The notes below the pieces were generated by a model. It was not told the origin of the DNA. It did not search any database and was given only the letters and a program-made list of their open reading frames with translations. A stretch of DNA of 8,585 nucleotides. It comes from Deltaproteobacteria bacterium (GTDB lineage: Bacteria > Desulfobacterota > Desulfobulbia > Desulfobulbales > Desulfocapsaceae). A program made the position numbers and the translations under genes. The stretch covers positions 1 through 8,585 of the forward strand of contig JAJYAX010000046.1 in the NCBI GenBank assembly GCA_021779275.1, in the 5' to 3' direction. Positions within the stretch are counted from its first letter, which is position 1, and every line of letters starts with the position of its first letter. Below are positions 1-6,585 of the stretch, piece by piece.

Positions 1-432
1 GGCCCGTTCGACCAGCGAATCCCGGTCAAGGTCCAGGGTCGAGACGATCCCCTTCAGGGCTCCCTGGGTGCGGATATGCCGGACCAGCGCCCGGGTATCA
101 AACCCCTCGACCCCGAGGACGCCATATCTCGTCAGAAAGTCCGCAAGCGTCATCGTGGAGCGGAAATTGGACGGGATACGGTTGTATTCCTTGACCAGGA
201 AGGCCTTGGGGTGAACACCCGCCGATTCCATGTCGTCCATGTTGACGCCGTAATTGCCTATCAGAGGATAGGTCATCGTGACGATCTGGCCGGTATAGGA
301 GGGGTCGGTCAGGACCTCCTGGTATCCGCTCATGGAGGTGTTGAAGACGATCTCTCCGATTGCCTCTCCCGGACCGGTAAAAGAGTGTCCTGCGAAGAGG
401 GTGCCGTCTTCCAGGGCGATGAGTGCTTTCAT
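1..432 (-). CDS. carA: Carbamoyl-phosphate synthase small subunit, N-terminal part (runs off left edge)
   Basis: CarA is the glutaminase subunit of carbamoyl-phosphate synthase. It hydrolyses glutamine and passes ammonia to CarB, which makes carbamoyl phosphate for pyrimidine and arginine synthesis in the cytoplasm. The first 144 residues are visible, out of roughly 370-385 usual for the family. They start [20 protein letters not shown] and contain the conserved [20 protein letters not shown] stretch (residues 31-50), followed by YPLIGNYG (55-62) and [15 protein letters not shown] (107-121). All belong to the N-terminal CarA domain; the class I glutamine amidotransferase domain with its catalytic Cys would lie beyond base 1. 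The ATG at 430-432 has a GAAGGAA ribosome binding site (439-445) six bases upstream. The reading frame is open to the window edge. A promoter lies about 200 bases upstream, so the gene need not depend on the small gene behind it. Whether carB follows cannot be seen. Confidence 0.96.
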   Translation of the reverse strand, partial: MKALIALEDGTLFAGHSFTGPGEAIGEIVFNTSMSGYQEVLTDPSYTGQIVTMTYPLIGNYGVNMDDMESAGVHPKAFLVKEYNRIPSNFRSTMTLADFLTRYGVLGVEGFDTRALVRHIRTQGALKGIVSTLDLDRDSLVERA

Positions 433-631
433 GCGTCGTTCCTTCGTTTGTGCCGGTCTCTGGATGACTGACTTCCGTGAAATTGAAGGATACTCGGGAG
501 TCAGGTGCCTTTGCTGTTATCTGCAATGCGCTGCCGGACCGGGGGCGGGTGAGAATGACGGTTTGCTGGAGATCGGTGCATCGTGCGTCAGGCAGACTGC
601 CCCCATCTGTCACGCTTCAAGTCGAGCAGGC

Positions 632-689
632 AAAATCGTAGTATTTAACCTGGAAAATCGTTTTTCGTCAATAGGAATCGGGAAATCGT
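632..689. repeat. Three AAATCGT direct repeats over the carA promoter
   Basis: The 8-mer AAAATCGT occurs at 632-639 and 654-661, exactly 22 bases apart. The 7-mer AAATCGT recurs at 683-689, 28 bases from the second copy. The three copies cover the predicted start site, the spacer and the region just upstream of the -35 box of the carA promoter. A spacing of about two helical turns would put the first two copies on the same face of the DNA, as for operator half-sites. No regulator can be named, and AT-rich promoter DNA can produce such repeats by chance. Confidence 0.4.
643..671 (-). promoter_or_regulatory. Probable sigma70-type promoter of carA
   Basis: Read on the minus strand, TTGACG (666-671) is followed by a 17-base spacer and TTAAAT (643-648). 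That is five of six matches at -35 and four of six at -10, with ideal spacing. Transcription would start near 636 and give a leader of about 200 bases before the carA ATG at 432. The leader has no convincing gene. It does contain a possible long-range stem just upstream of the ribosome binding site (CTGACT 468-473 with AGTCAG 499-504). The prediction rests on consensus matching only. Confidence 0.5.
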
Positions 690-726
690 TCATGAGGGTT
701 GAGAAGTCAATCTCCACCCAGGCCGG

Positions 727-954
727 CTAATCAGCATGCGGCCAGGGGCTGTTTGTTTTCTCATCCATGAAATAACAGAACCTGTCCCAGGTAAATTCGC
801 GGTGGGAGAGGGGACAGCGGAACGTGACCTTCCGGTCCGTGACGCCGATGACCTCCCAGTCTCCGCGCCGGGGGCCGTCTTCAATATAGATCTTTTGTCC
901 TGTCTGAAACGGGTATGATCGAAATGTAATGACAGTGTGATTCGGGCTGGTCAC
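727..954 (-). CDS. Small uncharacterised protein, 75 residues, GTG start
   Basis: I do not recognise this protein. It begins VTSPNHTVITF and ends NSPWPHAD. It has no signal peptide, membrane segment or metal-binding Cys cluster. A central GQKIYIEDGPRRGDWEVIGV segment (about residues 18-37), with alternating hydrophobic residues and a GPRRG turn, is followed by KVTFRCPLSHREFTWDRFCYF (about 40-60). This looks like a compact, strand-rich SH3- or KOW-like fold, an inference from pattern only. The GTG at 952-954 is chosen over an in-frame ATG at 1009-1011 for two reasons: AAAGGAG (961-967) sits six bases upstream of it, and the best promoter has its -10 box at 1003-1008, so the ATG would not be transcribed. 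The gene is divergent from the transglycosylase gene and same-strand with carA, from which it is separated by 294 bases and a promoter. It is most likely a monocistronic housekeeping-type small protein. Confidence 0.7.
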   Translation of the reverse strand: MTSPNHTVITFRSYPFQTGQKIYIEDGPRRGDWEVIGVTDRKVTFRCPLSHREFTWDRFCYFMDEKTNSPWPHAD

Positions 955-1002
955 GGTCGTCTCCTTTGGGATGTCTTTGCTCTCTGTTCGAAGCTCTCCT
1001 GT

Positions 1003-1031
1003 ATCAAACATTCCAGCCCGGCCTTTGTCAA
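1003..1031 (-). promoter_or_regulatory. Probable sigma70-type promoter of the 75-residue protein gene
   Basis: On the minus strand a perfect TTGACA (1026-1031) is followed by a 17-base spacer and TTTGAT (1003-1008, four of six matches to TATAAT). A start near 997 would give a leader of about 43 bases ahead of the GTG at 954, including its strong AAAGGAG site. This is the closest -35 match in the window. Confidence 0.55.
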
Positions 1032-1089
1032 GCTGCTATATCATCTGAAACGGAGGATTGAGGAAAAGGGGAGCGGCGCATATTTTCCT

Positions 1090-1117
1090 TTGTTTCCGAT
1101 AATCGCGACTGTATATT
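1090..1117 (+). promoter_or_regulatory. Possible promoter of the transglycosylase gene
   Basis: TATATT (1112-1117) is a good -10 box. It is preceded at 16 bases by TTGTTT (1090-1095), which matches the -35 consensus only in part. Transcription would begin near 1124 and give a ~128-base leader that opens directly with the 1126-1153 hairpin. It is the best plus-strand candidate in the 297-base divergent gap, but weak. Confidence 0.3.
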
Positions 1118-1125
1118 GCAGGAGT

Positions 1126-1153
1126 CCCGGTTGGTTCCGGATTATCGACCGGG
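1126..1153 (+). other. Leader hairpin near the presumed transcript 5' end
   Basis: CCCGGTTGGT (1126-1135) can pair with ATCGACCGGG (1144-1153) over ten consecutive positions, two of them G-U, around an eight-base loop. It lies at or just after the predicted start of the transglycosylase transcript and about 100 bases before its ATG. A 5' stem of this kind could protect the mRNA end. There is no U-tract, so it is not a terminator. No known riboswitch is recognised. Confidence 0.35.
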
Positions 1154-1191
1154 CATCCATCACGAATACCGGATCGAGATCAGCATCGAGC

Positions 1192-1207
1192 TCCCGCCTT
1201 CGCGGGG
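1192..1207. repeat. Short GC hairpin, CCCGC-CTTC-GCGGG type
   Basis: CCCGC (1193-1197) and GCGGG (1202-1206) are perfect arms around the tetraloop CTTC, with a flanking T-G wobble. The form resembles dispersed hairpins of the CCCGCCTTCGCGGG kind found between genes in many proteobacteria. Only one copy is visible here, so a repeat family cannot be shown. It lies 30 bases upstream of the AAGGAG ribosome binding site of the transglycosylase gene. Confidence 0.3.
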
Positions 1208-1251
1208 ATTCCACATCCGAGGCAGGTCTATCTGTAAGGAGAGAAGAGGGT

Positions 1252-3990
1252 ATGTCTGTTCCCGGAAAGGGTCGAATTAAGGGGATTCTGTTTGTGCTGG
1301 TGCTGGCCTGGTTTTGCGCCGGAATCCGTGAATCCGCCGCCCAGACGGTCAAGCTTCCGGTAACCATCGATTATGGTCTCCTGCAGACCCTCATTCTTCG
1401 CAATGCCTACAAAGAGGCCGATCAGTCGGCGACCTTGCTGAATAAAGGAAACGGATGCCTGTTCCTTGCCCTGTCCAAGCCTGCGCTCTCGGAGGCCAAC
1501 GGCCTCATCCGGTTTGAAACCCGGGTTGTCGTGCATGCAGGCACGCCGCTGGGTGACAGCTGCGTCGTTCCCGTCACCTGGCAGGGATATCTGGTCCTGT
1601 ATCAGCGTCCGGTGATCGACGGGAAGACCTGGAAGCTTTCCTTTAAGACGGCCAGTTCCACACTCCTGGATATGAACAGACGGCCGGCAAAAATTGCAGG
1701 GGTCGTCTGGACCCTTATCAAATCCCAGGTCTTCAGCTATCTTGAGAGTATTGCCATTGATCTGGCGCCGCCGGTGAACGATCTCAAGACCTTCCTGCTG
1801 CCCCTGTTTCCCCAGAGCGTGCAGCAGCAGACGCAGGCCATGTTGCAGACCCTGCGGGTCGGGGAGGCCCGGGTGACTCCCAAGGCGGTCATCGTCGACC
1901 TTCTGGCCGATGTCCAGGAGGTCTATAAGGCAGGGGAGGCGCAGCAGACGGAGGCCCTTTCCGGCAAGGCCCTGGAGGATATGGTGGGGGTCTGGGAACA
2001 GTGGGACGCCATGCTCAGTTTCATGGTCTCGCTGATGTCCAGGGATGTTCTGACGGAGGAAGAAAGGCAGACATTGATGGATGTCCTGTTGGAGACACGG
2101 TATGCCTTTGTCGAAGGCCTGAGCAGTCAGAACCTTCCCCGTGATTTTGTCCGGGAACAGTTTGTCCGGGCCTGGAGGCGGGTGTCTCCGATCTTCCGGA
2201 ATCACCTGGGGCAGAATAGCGATACCCTTGGCTATCTGTCATTTTTTACGGCTGCCGACGCCCTCTCGGTCCTGGATGGTCTGGGGCCGACCTTCGGCAT
2301 AGAGATGAGCCGTGACGGCCTGATTCGTCTGGCCCGGATGTTGACCTCGGATCAGTCAATCCTGAACTACAGCTCGTCCGTGAACCTGGATCTGCGCAAG
2401 GTGTTTCAGCTCATGCCGACCCTGCAGGTCGAGAAGGTGGAGCCGCCGGAGGATGCTGCCGGCAAGCCGGTAGTCCCGCCGGAGCAGCCGATGCAGAAGA
2501 CCCCTGCCGACCAGGGGATGAAGGCTGTCCCGGATAAACCCGCCCTGCAGGAGATCAGGCCCGAGGAACTCTCCCAGCCGCAGAATGAGGTGAAACCCCA
2601 GGGGAGCGGCAAGGGCGGAGACAGTCAGCCGGCCGGGCCGGACAAGAAAGGTGAGCTGGGGCGTTTGATCGATCAGATAAAACAAGGTGACCGGGAGGGA
2701 AAGAGCGACAGTGTCCCGCCGGAACCGGCGATACAGCCCCCCCCTGCGGATCAGGGGGTGAAGGCCGCTCCGGATAAACCCGCCCTGCAGGAGGTCAAGC
2801 CCGAGGGTCTTTCCCAGCCGCAGAATGAGGTGAAACCTCAGGGGAGCGGCAAGGGTGGAGACAGTCAGTCGGCCGGGCCGGACAAGAAAGGCGAGCTGGG
2901 GCGTTTGATCGATCAGATAAAACAAGGTGACCGGGAGGAGAAGACCGGCAGGGTTCCGCCGGAGCAGCCGGTGCGGAAGACCCCTGCGGATCAGGGGGTG
3001 AAGGCCGTCCCGGAGACCGTTGAAGGGGATATCGATGTCGACAGCGCCTTCAAACTGCAGGAGAAGAAACCCGCCGGTAAGGCTGATGGAATACCTAAGG
3101 AGAGTGGAACCGGTGCGGGGGGAGGAGGCGACCAGGGCGGCTTGATCGATCAGGGAAACCACACTCCTCCGCCTGAGCAGACGAAGAAGGACGGCAGGCC
3201 GGACCGGCAGTACCAGGATGATAAACCCGTCCAGCCGGAGAGTGATGCCGCCGATCCCTTCAATATTCAGGACAAGCCTCTGGAAAAAGGCGGCAAGGAT
3301 CAGCCTGCGGATCCGAAAGATAAGCAGACCAGCGCTGTTCATCTGCCGCTGGGGACGATACTCTGGGATTTTCTCTTTCCCCCGGCCTATGCCGGGGATC
3401 TCGCCAAGTACGATATCCTGGGCTGGAAGGTGCCGGAGACTGGAGTCGACCAGTATGTCAAAAAGGTTGAAGAGGTATTGAACAAGACCTCACAGGCGGT
3501 GCTGGGCCGGGGGCAATTTCCTGCTTCCCTGCATGGCATGTTTCATTCGATGATACTCGCCATGGCCTGGCAGGAGAGCTGTTTTCGCCAGTTTATCGAG
3601 AAAGATCACAAGTTGACCTATGTCCTGTCGTATAACAATACCTCGGTGGGCCTGATGCAGGTCAATGAGCGGATCTGGCGGGGCATCTATGACCGGGAAC
3701 GTCTGCGTTGGGATATCGAATACAATGCCGCCGCCGGAAACGAGATTGCCGCCCTCTACCTGCAGAAATATGCTCTCCGCGATAAGAAGGTGGCCCAAAA
3801 GCTTGAACCGGCCACCATCGCGCGTCTGGTCTACGCCATGTATAACGGGGGGCCGGGCCAGTACCATGACTTTCTGGAACGCCTCCGCCGGGGGAAGATG
3901 CTGGCCAGTGACGATGTTTTTTTGGAGAAGTACTCTTTAGTTACCTCGGGAAAAAAAGAGAAGCTCAGCCAGTGTCTGAGCGGGAATTGA
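1252..3990 (+). CDS. Exported multidomain protein with C-terminal SLT lytic transglycosylase domain
   Basis: This 912-residue protein has a Sec-type signal peptide (residues 1-30; hydrophobic core about 11-24, likely cut after SAA). A strand-rich unknown domain follows (about 32-222), then a mostly helical domain (about 224-395), a Pro/Gln/Lys/Gly-rich linker (about 396-697) with 80-residue repeats, and a C-terminal transglycosylase domain (about 725-905). The last shows the GH23/SLT signature: catalytic Glu in AWQES (E775), SVGLMQV (800-804) and [10 protein letters not shown] (YNGGP at 864-868). Family knowledge predicts cleavage of peptidoglycan glycan strands in the periplasm with 1,6-anhydro product formation. 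The ATG at 1252 follows AAGGAG (1236-1241) and directly precedes the signal peptide; the frame is open further upstream, but that extension would bury the signal. The N-terminal domain, with its VTIDYGLL and [14 protein letters not shown] pattern, might be a lipid-binding TULIP-like barrel; this is a guess. mscL follows 58 bases downstream. Confidence 0.88.
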   Translation: MSVPGKGRIKGILFVLVLAWFCAGIRESAAQTVKLPVTIDYGLLQTLILRNAYKEADQSATLLNKGNGCLFLALSKPALSEANGLIRFETRVVVHAGTPLGDSCVVPVTWQGYLVLYQRPVIDGKTWKLSFKTASSTLLDMNRRPAKIAGVVWTLIKSQVFSYLESIAIDLAPPVNDLKTFLLPLFPQSVQQQTQAMLQTLRVGEARVTPKAVIVDLLADVQEVYKAGEAQQTEALSGKALEDMVGVWEQWDAMLSFMVSLMSRDVLTEEERQTLMDVLLETRYAFVEGLSSQNLPRDFVREQFVRAWRRVSPIFRNHLGQNSDTLGYLSFFTAADALSVLDGLGPTFGIEMSRDGLIRLARMLTSDQSILNYSSSVNLDLRKVFQLMPTLQVEKVEPPEDAAGKPVVPPEQPMQKTPADQGMKAVPDKPALQEIRPEELSQPQNEVKPQGSGKGGDSQPAGPDKKGELGRLIDQIKQGDREGKSDSVPPEPAIQPPPADQGVKAAPDKPALQEVKPEGLSQPQNEVKPQGSGKGGDSQSAGPDKKGELGRLIDQIKQGDREEKTGRVPPEQPVRKTPADQGVKAVPETVEGDIDVDSAFKLQEKKPAGKADGIPKESGTGAGGGGDQGGLIDQGNHTPPPEQTKKDGRPDRQYQDDKPVQPESDAADPFNIQDKPLEKGGKDQPADPKDKQTSAVHLPLGTILWDFLFPPAYAGDLAKYDILGWKVPETGVDQYVKKVEEVLNKTSQAVLGRGQFPASLHGMFHSMILAMAWQESCFRQFIEKDHKLTYVLSYNNTSVGLMQVNERIWRGIYDRERLRWDIEYNAAAGNEIAALYLQKYALRDKKVAQKLEPATIARLVYAMYNGGPGQYHDFLERLRRGKMLASDDVFLEKYSLVTSGKKEKLSQCLSGN
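2473..3015 (+). repeat. In-frame 240-base tandem repeat (two full copies plus a 63-base partial)
   Basis: Unit 1 (2473-2712) and unit 2 (2713-2952) align with no gaps at a period of exactly 240 bases, or 80 codons. A partial third copy covers 2953-3015. Across 2521-2700 against 2761-2940 I count about 14 differences in 180 bases, with only six in the last 120 bases. Each protein unit carries [36 protein letters not shown] and the helical-looking [17 protein letters not shown] remnant of the last, GGLIDQG, recurs at residues 629-635 (about base 3136). The repeat extends the linker of the transglycosylase protein and looks recently duplicated. Confidence 0.93.
3951..3981 (-). terminator. Terminator-like hairpin facing antisense, at the 3' end of the transglycosylase gene
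   Basis: GCTCAG (3963-3968) and CTGAGC (3976-3981) form a perfect 6-bp stem with a 7-base loop inside the last codons of the transglycosylase gene. Read on the minus strand, the stem is followed at once by TTCTCTTTTTTT (3962 down to 3951), the shape of an intrinsic terminator. Read on the plus strand, no T-run follows, so it would not end the sense transcript. No minus-strand gene is seen upstream of it, so its role, if any, would be to stop antisense transcription. Confidence 0.35.
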
Positions 3991-4048
3991 AGGTCGGGGA
4001 AAGAGGCGGGAACGGTCTGTCCAAGACGAACACACCAAGGAGGATATG

Positions 4049-4441
4049 ATGAGTGTAATCAATGAATTCAAGAAATTCGCGATGCGTGGCAACGTTGTCG
4101 ATCTGGCCGTGGGTATTATAATAGGAGGGGCCTTCGGCAAGATCGTCTCGTCCGTGGTGGCCGATGTGATCATGCCGCCCATCGGTCTTTTGGTGGGCGG
4201 GGTGAATTTCACCAGCCTGGCCATCACCCTGAAGGAGGCCGCCGGCAAGGCCCCGGCGGTGACCTTGAACTACGGGAATTTCCTGCAGGCGGTCTTTGAT
4301 TTTCTGATCGTCGCCTTCTCCGTCTTCCTGCTTGTCAAGGCCATTAACGCCCTGCAGAAAAAAGAGGAGGAGGCCCCGGCCGCGCCTCCGAAACAGGAGG
4401 TCCTGCTGGAGGAGATCAGGGACATCCTGCGTCAGAAATAG
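4049..4441 (+). CDS. mscL: Large-conductance mechanosensitive channel
   Basis: MscL is the homopentameric inner-membrane channel that opens under membrane tension and lets solutes out during osmotic downshock. The protein of 130 residues (E. coli MscL has 136) opens [20 protein letters not shown], the amphipathic N-terminal helix running into TM1. TM1 (about 15-43) carries [20 protein letters not shown] and the conserved MPPIG at 42-46. A periplasmic loop (about 50-72) precedes TM2 (about 76-100; [18 protein letters not shown]). The C-terminus ends in a charged, proline-containing linker and the helix [14 protein letters not shown]. Two ATGs lie in tandem at 4046 and 4049. The second is preferred because AAGGAGG (4037-4043) is five bases from it but only two from the first. 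The gene is 58 bases after the transglycosylase stop with no forward terminator between them, so read-through is plausible. Confidence 0.97.
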   Translation: MSVINEFKKFAMRGNVVDLAVGIIIGGAFGKIVSSVVADVIMPPIGLLVGGVNFTSLAITLKEAAGKAPAVTLNYGNFLQAVFDFLIVAFSVFLLVKAINALQKKEEEAPAAPPKQEVLLEEIRDILRQK

Positions 4442-4498
4442 CCGTGGCCGCACCGCACGATACACCGATAGGCACCAACTTTTATCAGGATTATGTCC

Positions 4499-5560
4499 AT
4501 GAATCGTTACTGGAGTTCCGTTGTCAGGGGGCTTGAGCCCTATGTTCCCGGCGAGCAGCCGAAGATCCCGGGTCTAATCAAGCTCAATACCAATGAAAAT
4601 CCCTATGGCCCGTCGCCAAAGGTCCTGCGTGCCCTGGCGGACGAGGTGGCGGATACGCTGCGCCTCTACCCCGATCCGAATTCGGATCGGCTCAGGGCGG
4701 CTGTCGCCGGGCGCTGTCATGTCAAACCGCAGCAGGTCTTTGTCGGCAACGGCTCGGATGAGGTCCTGGCCCACACCTTTCTGGCCCTGTTGAAGCATGA
4801 GCTGCCCCTTCTCTTTCCGGATATCACCTACAGTTTTTATCCGGTCTACTGCGGGCTCTACCAGATAGCCTTTCAGCGGATACCGCTGACTGCGGCCTTC
4901 GAGATAAATCTGGACGACTACCGCCGGCCCAACGGCGGCGTGATTATCGCCAATCCCAATGCGCCGACGGGCATGGCGCTGAAGGTCTCCGAGATCGAGA
5001 GGTTTCTGGAAGGCGCTCCCGAATCGGTGGTGGTCATCGATGAGGCCTATGTGGATTTCGGGGCCGAGACGGCCGTCGGTCTCGTTGATCGTTTTCCCAA
5101 CCTGCTGATTATCCAGACCCTGTCCAAGTCCCGGTCCCTGGCCGGGCTGAGGGTGGGCCTTGCCATCGGGGATGCGGGCCTGATCGAGGCCCTGGACCGG
5201 GTCAAGAACAGCTTCAATTCCTATCCCCTTGACCGGCTGGCGATTTCCGGGGCGGTGGCGGCCATGGAGGACAATGACTATTTTGAAGAGACGAGACGGA
5301 AGATTATCGCCACCAGGGAGCTTCTGGTAAAGGATCTGCGGGGACTGGGCTTCGAGGTCCTGCCGTCGCAGTGCAACTTCATCTTTGCCCGTCATCCAGG
5401 AAGGGATGCGGAGGAGCTGGCCCGGTCGCTTCGCCTGCGCTCCATCATCGTCCGGCACTTCCGGCAGGAACGGATCAACCAGTTCCTCCGGATCACGGTG
5501 GGCACGGACGGTGAATGCGGGCGACTGACCCAGGCCCTGGCGGAGATCCTGGGGGATTGA
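4499..5560 (+). CDS. hisC: Histidinol-phosphate aminotransferase
   Basis: HisC is a cytoplasmic PLP enzyme of histidine synthesis that swaps the amino group between glutamate and imidazole-acetol phosphate to give L-histidinol phosphate. The 353-residue length fits the family (about 350-360). The N-terminus has the HisC hallmark [12 protein letters not shown] (residues 29-40). Later come [15 protein letters not shown] with PLP-contacting D181 and Y184, the Schiff-base lysine K210 in [14 protein letters not shown], and a C-terminal FLRITVGT whose Arg should bind the substrate carboxylate. Two ATGs are possible, 4493 and 4499. AGGA at 4487-4490 is two bases from the first and eight from the second, so 4499 is chosen with modest confidence; the choice changes two residues. 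The other his genes are not in view. Some HisC-like enzymes also act on aromatic amino acids, so specificity is inferred from family only. The next gene starts 14 bases downstream. Confidence 0.92.
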   Translation: MNRYWSSVVRGLEPYVPGEQPKIPGLIKLNTNENPYGPSPKVLRALADEVADTLRLYPDPNSDRLRAAVAGRCHVKPQQVFVGNGSDEVLAHTFLALLKHELPLLFPDITYSFYPVYCGLYQIAFQRIPLTAAFEINLDDYRRPNGGVIIANPNAPTGMALKVSEIERFLEGAPESVVVIDEAYVDFGAETAVGLVDRFPNLLIIQTLSKSRSLAGLRVGLAIGDAGLIEALDRVKNSFNSYPLDRLAISGAVAAMEDNDYFEETRRKIIATRELLVKDLRGLGFEVLPSQCNFIFARHPGRDAEELARSLRLRSIIVRHFRQERINQFLRITVGTDGECGRLTQALAEILGD

Positions 5561-5574
5561 AAGAAGGAGGAACC

Positions 5575-6576
5575 ATGAAGAAGGAATCGTTCAAGGCCCT
5601 GGTTGTCGCCGAGGCCGGAGAAAAGAAATTTACCAGAGGCATACAGGAAAGAACCCTGGACGACCTGCCCGAGGGCGGTGTGTTGATCCGGGTGCACTAT
5701 TCCTCCCTCAATTACAAGGACGCGCTGTCGGCCACGGGCAACAGGGGGGTTACCAGAAAATACCCGCACACCCCGGGGATAGATGCGGCTGGCATCGTCG
5801 TTGAGGCTGCGGGCGCCGCCTTTAAGAGTGGTGACCGGGTGCTGGTCACCAGCTATGATCTCGGCATGAATACCTCCGGTGGCTTCGGCCAGTATATCCG
5901 GGTGCCGGCGGACTGGGTTGTGCCCCTGCCCGTCGGCCTGAGCCTGAAGGAGAGCATGATTTTCGGCACGGCCGGGTTTACGGCCGGCATGTCGGTGTCG
6001 GCCCTCACCGCCCGGATCAGGCCGGAAGACGGCGAGGTCCTGGTCACCGGGGCCACCGGCGGGGTCGGCAGTATCGCGGTGGCCATCCTGGCCTCGCTCG
6101 GCTATTCGGTCGTCGCCGTCAGCGGCAAAGCCGAGGCCCATGACTTCCTGAAGGGGCTTGGCGCCGTGCGGGTTGTCGGTCGGGAAGAGGCCGTCGATGG
6201 CAGCGGCAGGCCGCTTTTGAAGGGCTGCTGGGCCGGGGCGGTGGATACGGTGGGGGGGGATATCCTGGCCACGGCCATCAAAATGACCCATCCCGCCGGT
6301 ATCATTACCTGCTGCGGCAATGTCGCCTCACCCGATCTGCCGCTGACCGTCTTTCCGTTTATCCTCCGGGGGGTCTGCCTGCAGGGGATAGACTCTCAGA
6401 ACTGTCCCATGGACCAGCGTCTGCGGGTATGGGGAAAACTGGCCGGGGAATGGAAGATCAGACAGCTTGGGGGGCTCTGCCGGGAGATCACCCTGGAGCA
6501 GCTCGATGAGAATATTGCCTTGATCCTGCAGGGCAGGCAGCGGGGCAGGGTTGTGGTCAATATGGAAGGGGAATAG
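5575..6576 (+). CDS. YhdH/AcuI-type NADPH-dependent acryloyl-CoA reductase or quinone oxidoreductase
   Basis: This 333-residue protein belongs to the zinc-free medium-chain dehydrogenase/reductase superfamily, YhdH/YhfP subgroup. Characterised AcuI members reduce acryloyl-CoA to propionyl-CoA with NADPH, which removes a toxic electrophile; others are annotated only as quinone oxidoreductases. Visible signatures are YSSLNYKDALSATG (residues 42-55), the KYPHTPGIDAAGIV segment, GGFGQYIRVPADWVVPLP, the Rossmann cofactor loop VTGATGGVGS (157-166), and the subgroup-typical GIDSQNCPMDQRLRVW near the C-terminus. The catalytic-zinc ligands of true alcohol dehydrogenases are absent. The ATG at 5575 follows AAGGAGG (5564-5570) by four bases and is preferred over an upstream in-frame start inside hisC. 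The gene follows the hisC stop by 14 bases, so the two are probably one transcript although the pathways are unrelated. It ends nine bases before the convergent PilZ gene. Subfamily is confident; substrate is less certain. Confidence 0.88.
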   Translation: MKKESFKALVVAEAGEKKFTRGIQERTLDDLPEGGVLIRVHYSSLNYKDALSATGNRGVTRKYPHTPGIDAAGIVVEAAGAAFKSGDRVLVTSYDLGMNTSGGFGQYIRVPADWVVPLPVGLSLKESMIFGTAGFTAGMSVSALTARIRPEDGEVLVTGATGGVGSIAVAILASLGYSVVAVSGKAEAHDFLKGLGAVRVVGREEAVDGSGRPLLKGCWAGAVDTVGGDILATAIKMTHPAGIITCCGNVASPDLPLTVFPFILRGVCLQGIDSQNCPMDQRLRVWGKLAGEWKIRQLGGLCREITLEQLDENIALILQGRQRGRVVVNMEGE

Positions 6577-6585
6577 GGTCGTGCA

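Noticed and set aside
536..601. Possible leader peptide in the carA leader (29-codon frame on the minus strand starting ATGGGGGCAGTC)
   Set aside because: No ribosome binding site, no run of regulatory codons, and no attenuator hairpin with a T-run after it.
76..730. Plus-strand open frames 76-471 and 332-730 and the minus-strand frame 98-613
   Set aside because: The carA frame covers 1-432 on the minus strand with strong family motifs; the others are out-of-frame shadows running into its leader.
937..1251. Upstream extension of the transglycosylase frame to 937
   Set aside because: It would overlap the 75-residue gene start and both promoters and bury the signal peptide. ATG 1252 has an AAGGAG site and directly starts the signal sequence.
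2473..3015. CRISPR-like or mobile-element origin for the repeats
   Set aside because: The repeats are adjacent with no unique spacers, keep the reading frame exactly (240 bases), and have no transposase or inverted ends.
1228..3342. Long minus-strand open frames (1228-2205, 2356-3342) opposite the transglycosylase gene
   Set aside because: They mirror the codon bias and repeats of the sense gene, lack ribosome binding sites and recognisable domains, and the sense frame has a clear signal peptide and catalytic motifs.
4574..6291. Minus-strand open frames opposite hisC and the reductase
   Set aside because: Shadows of GC-rich coding sequence. They have compositional Gly/Gln/Arg bias and no family features.
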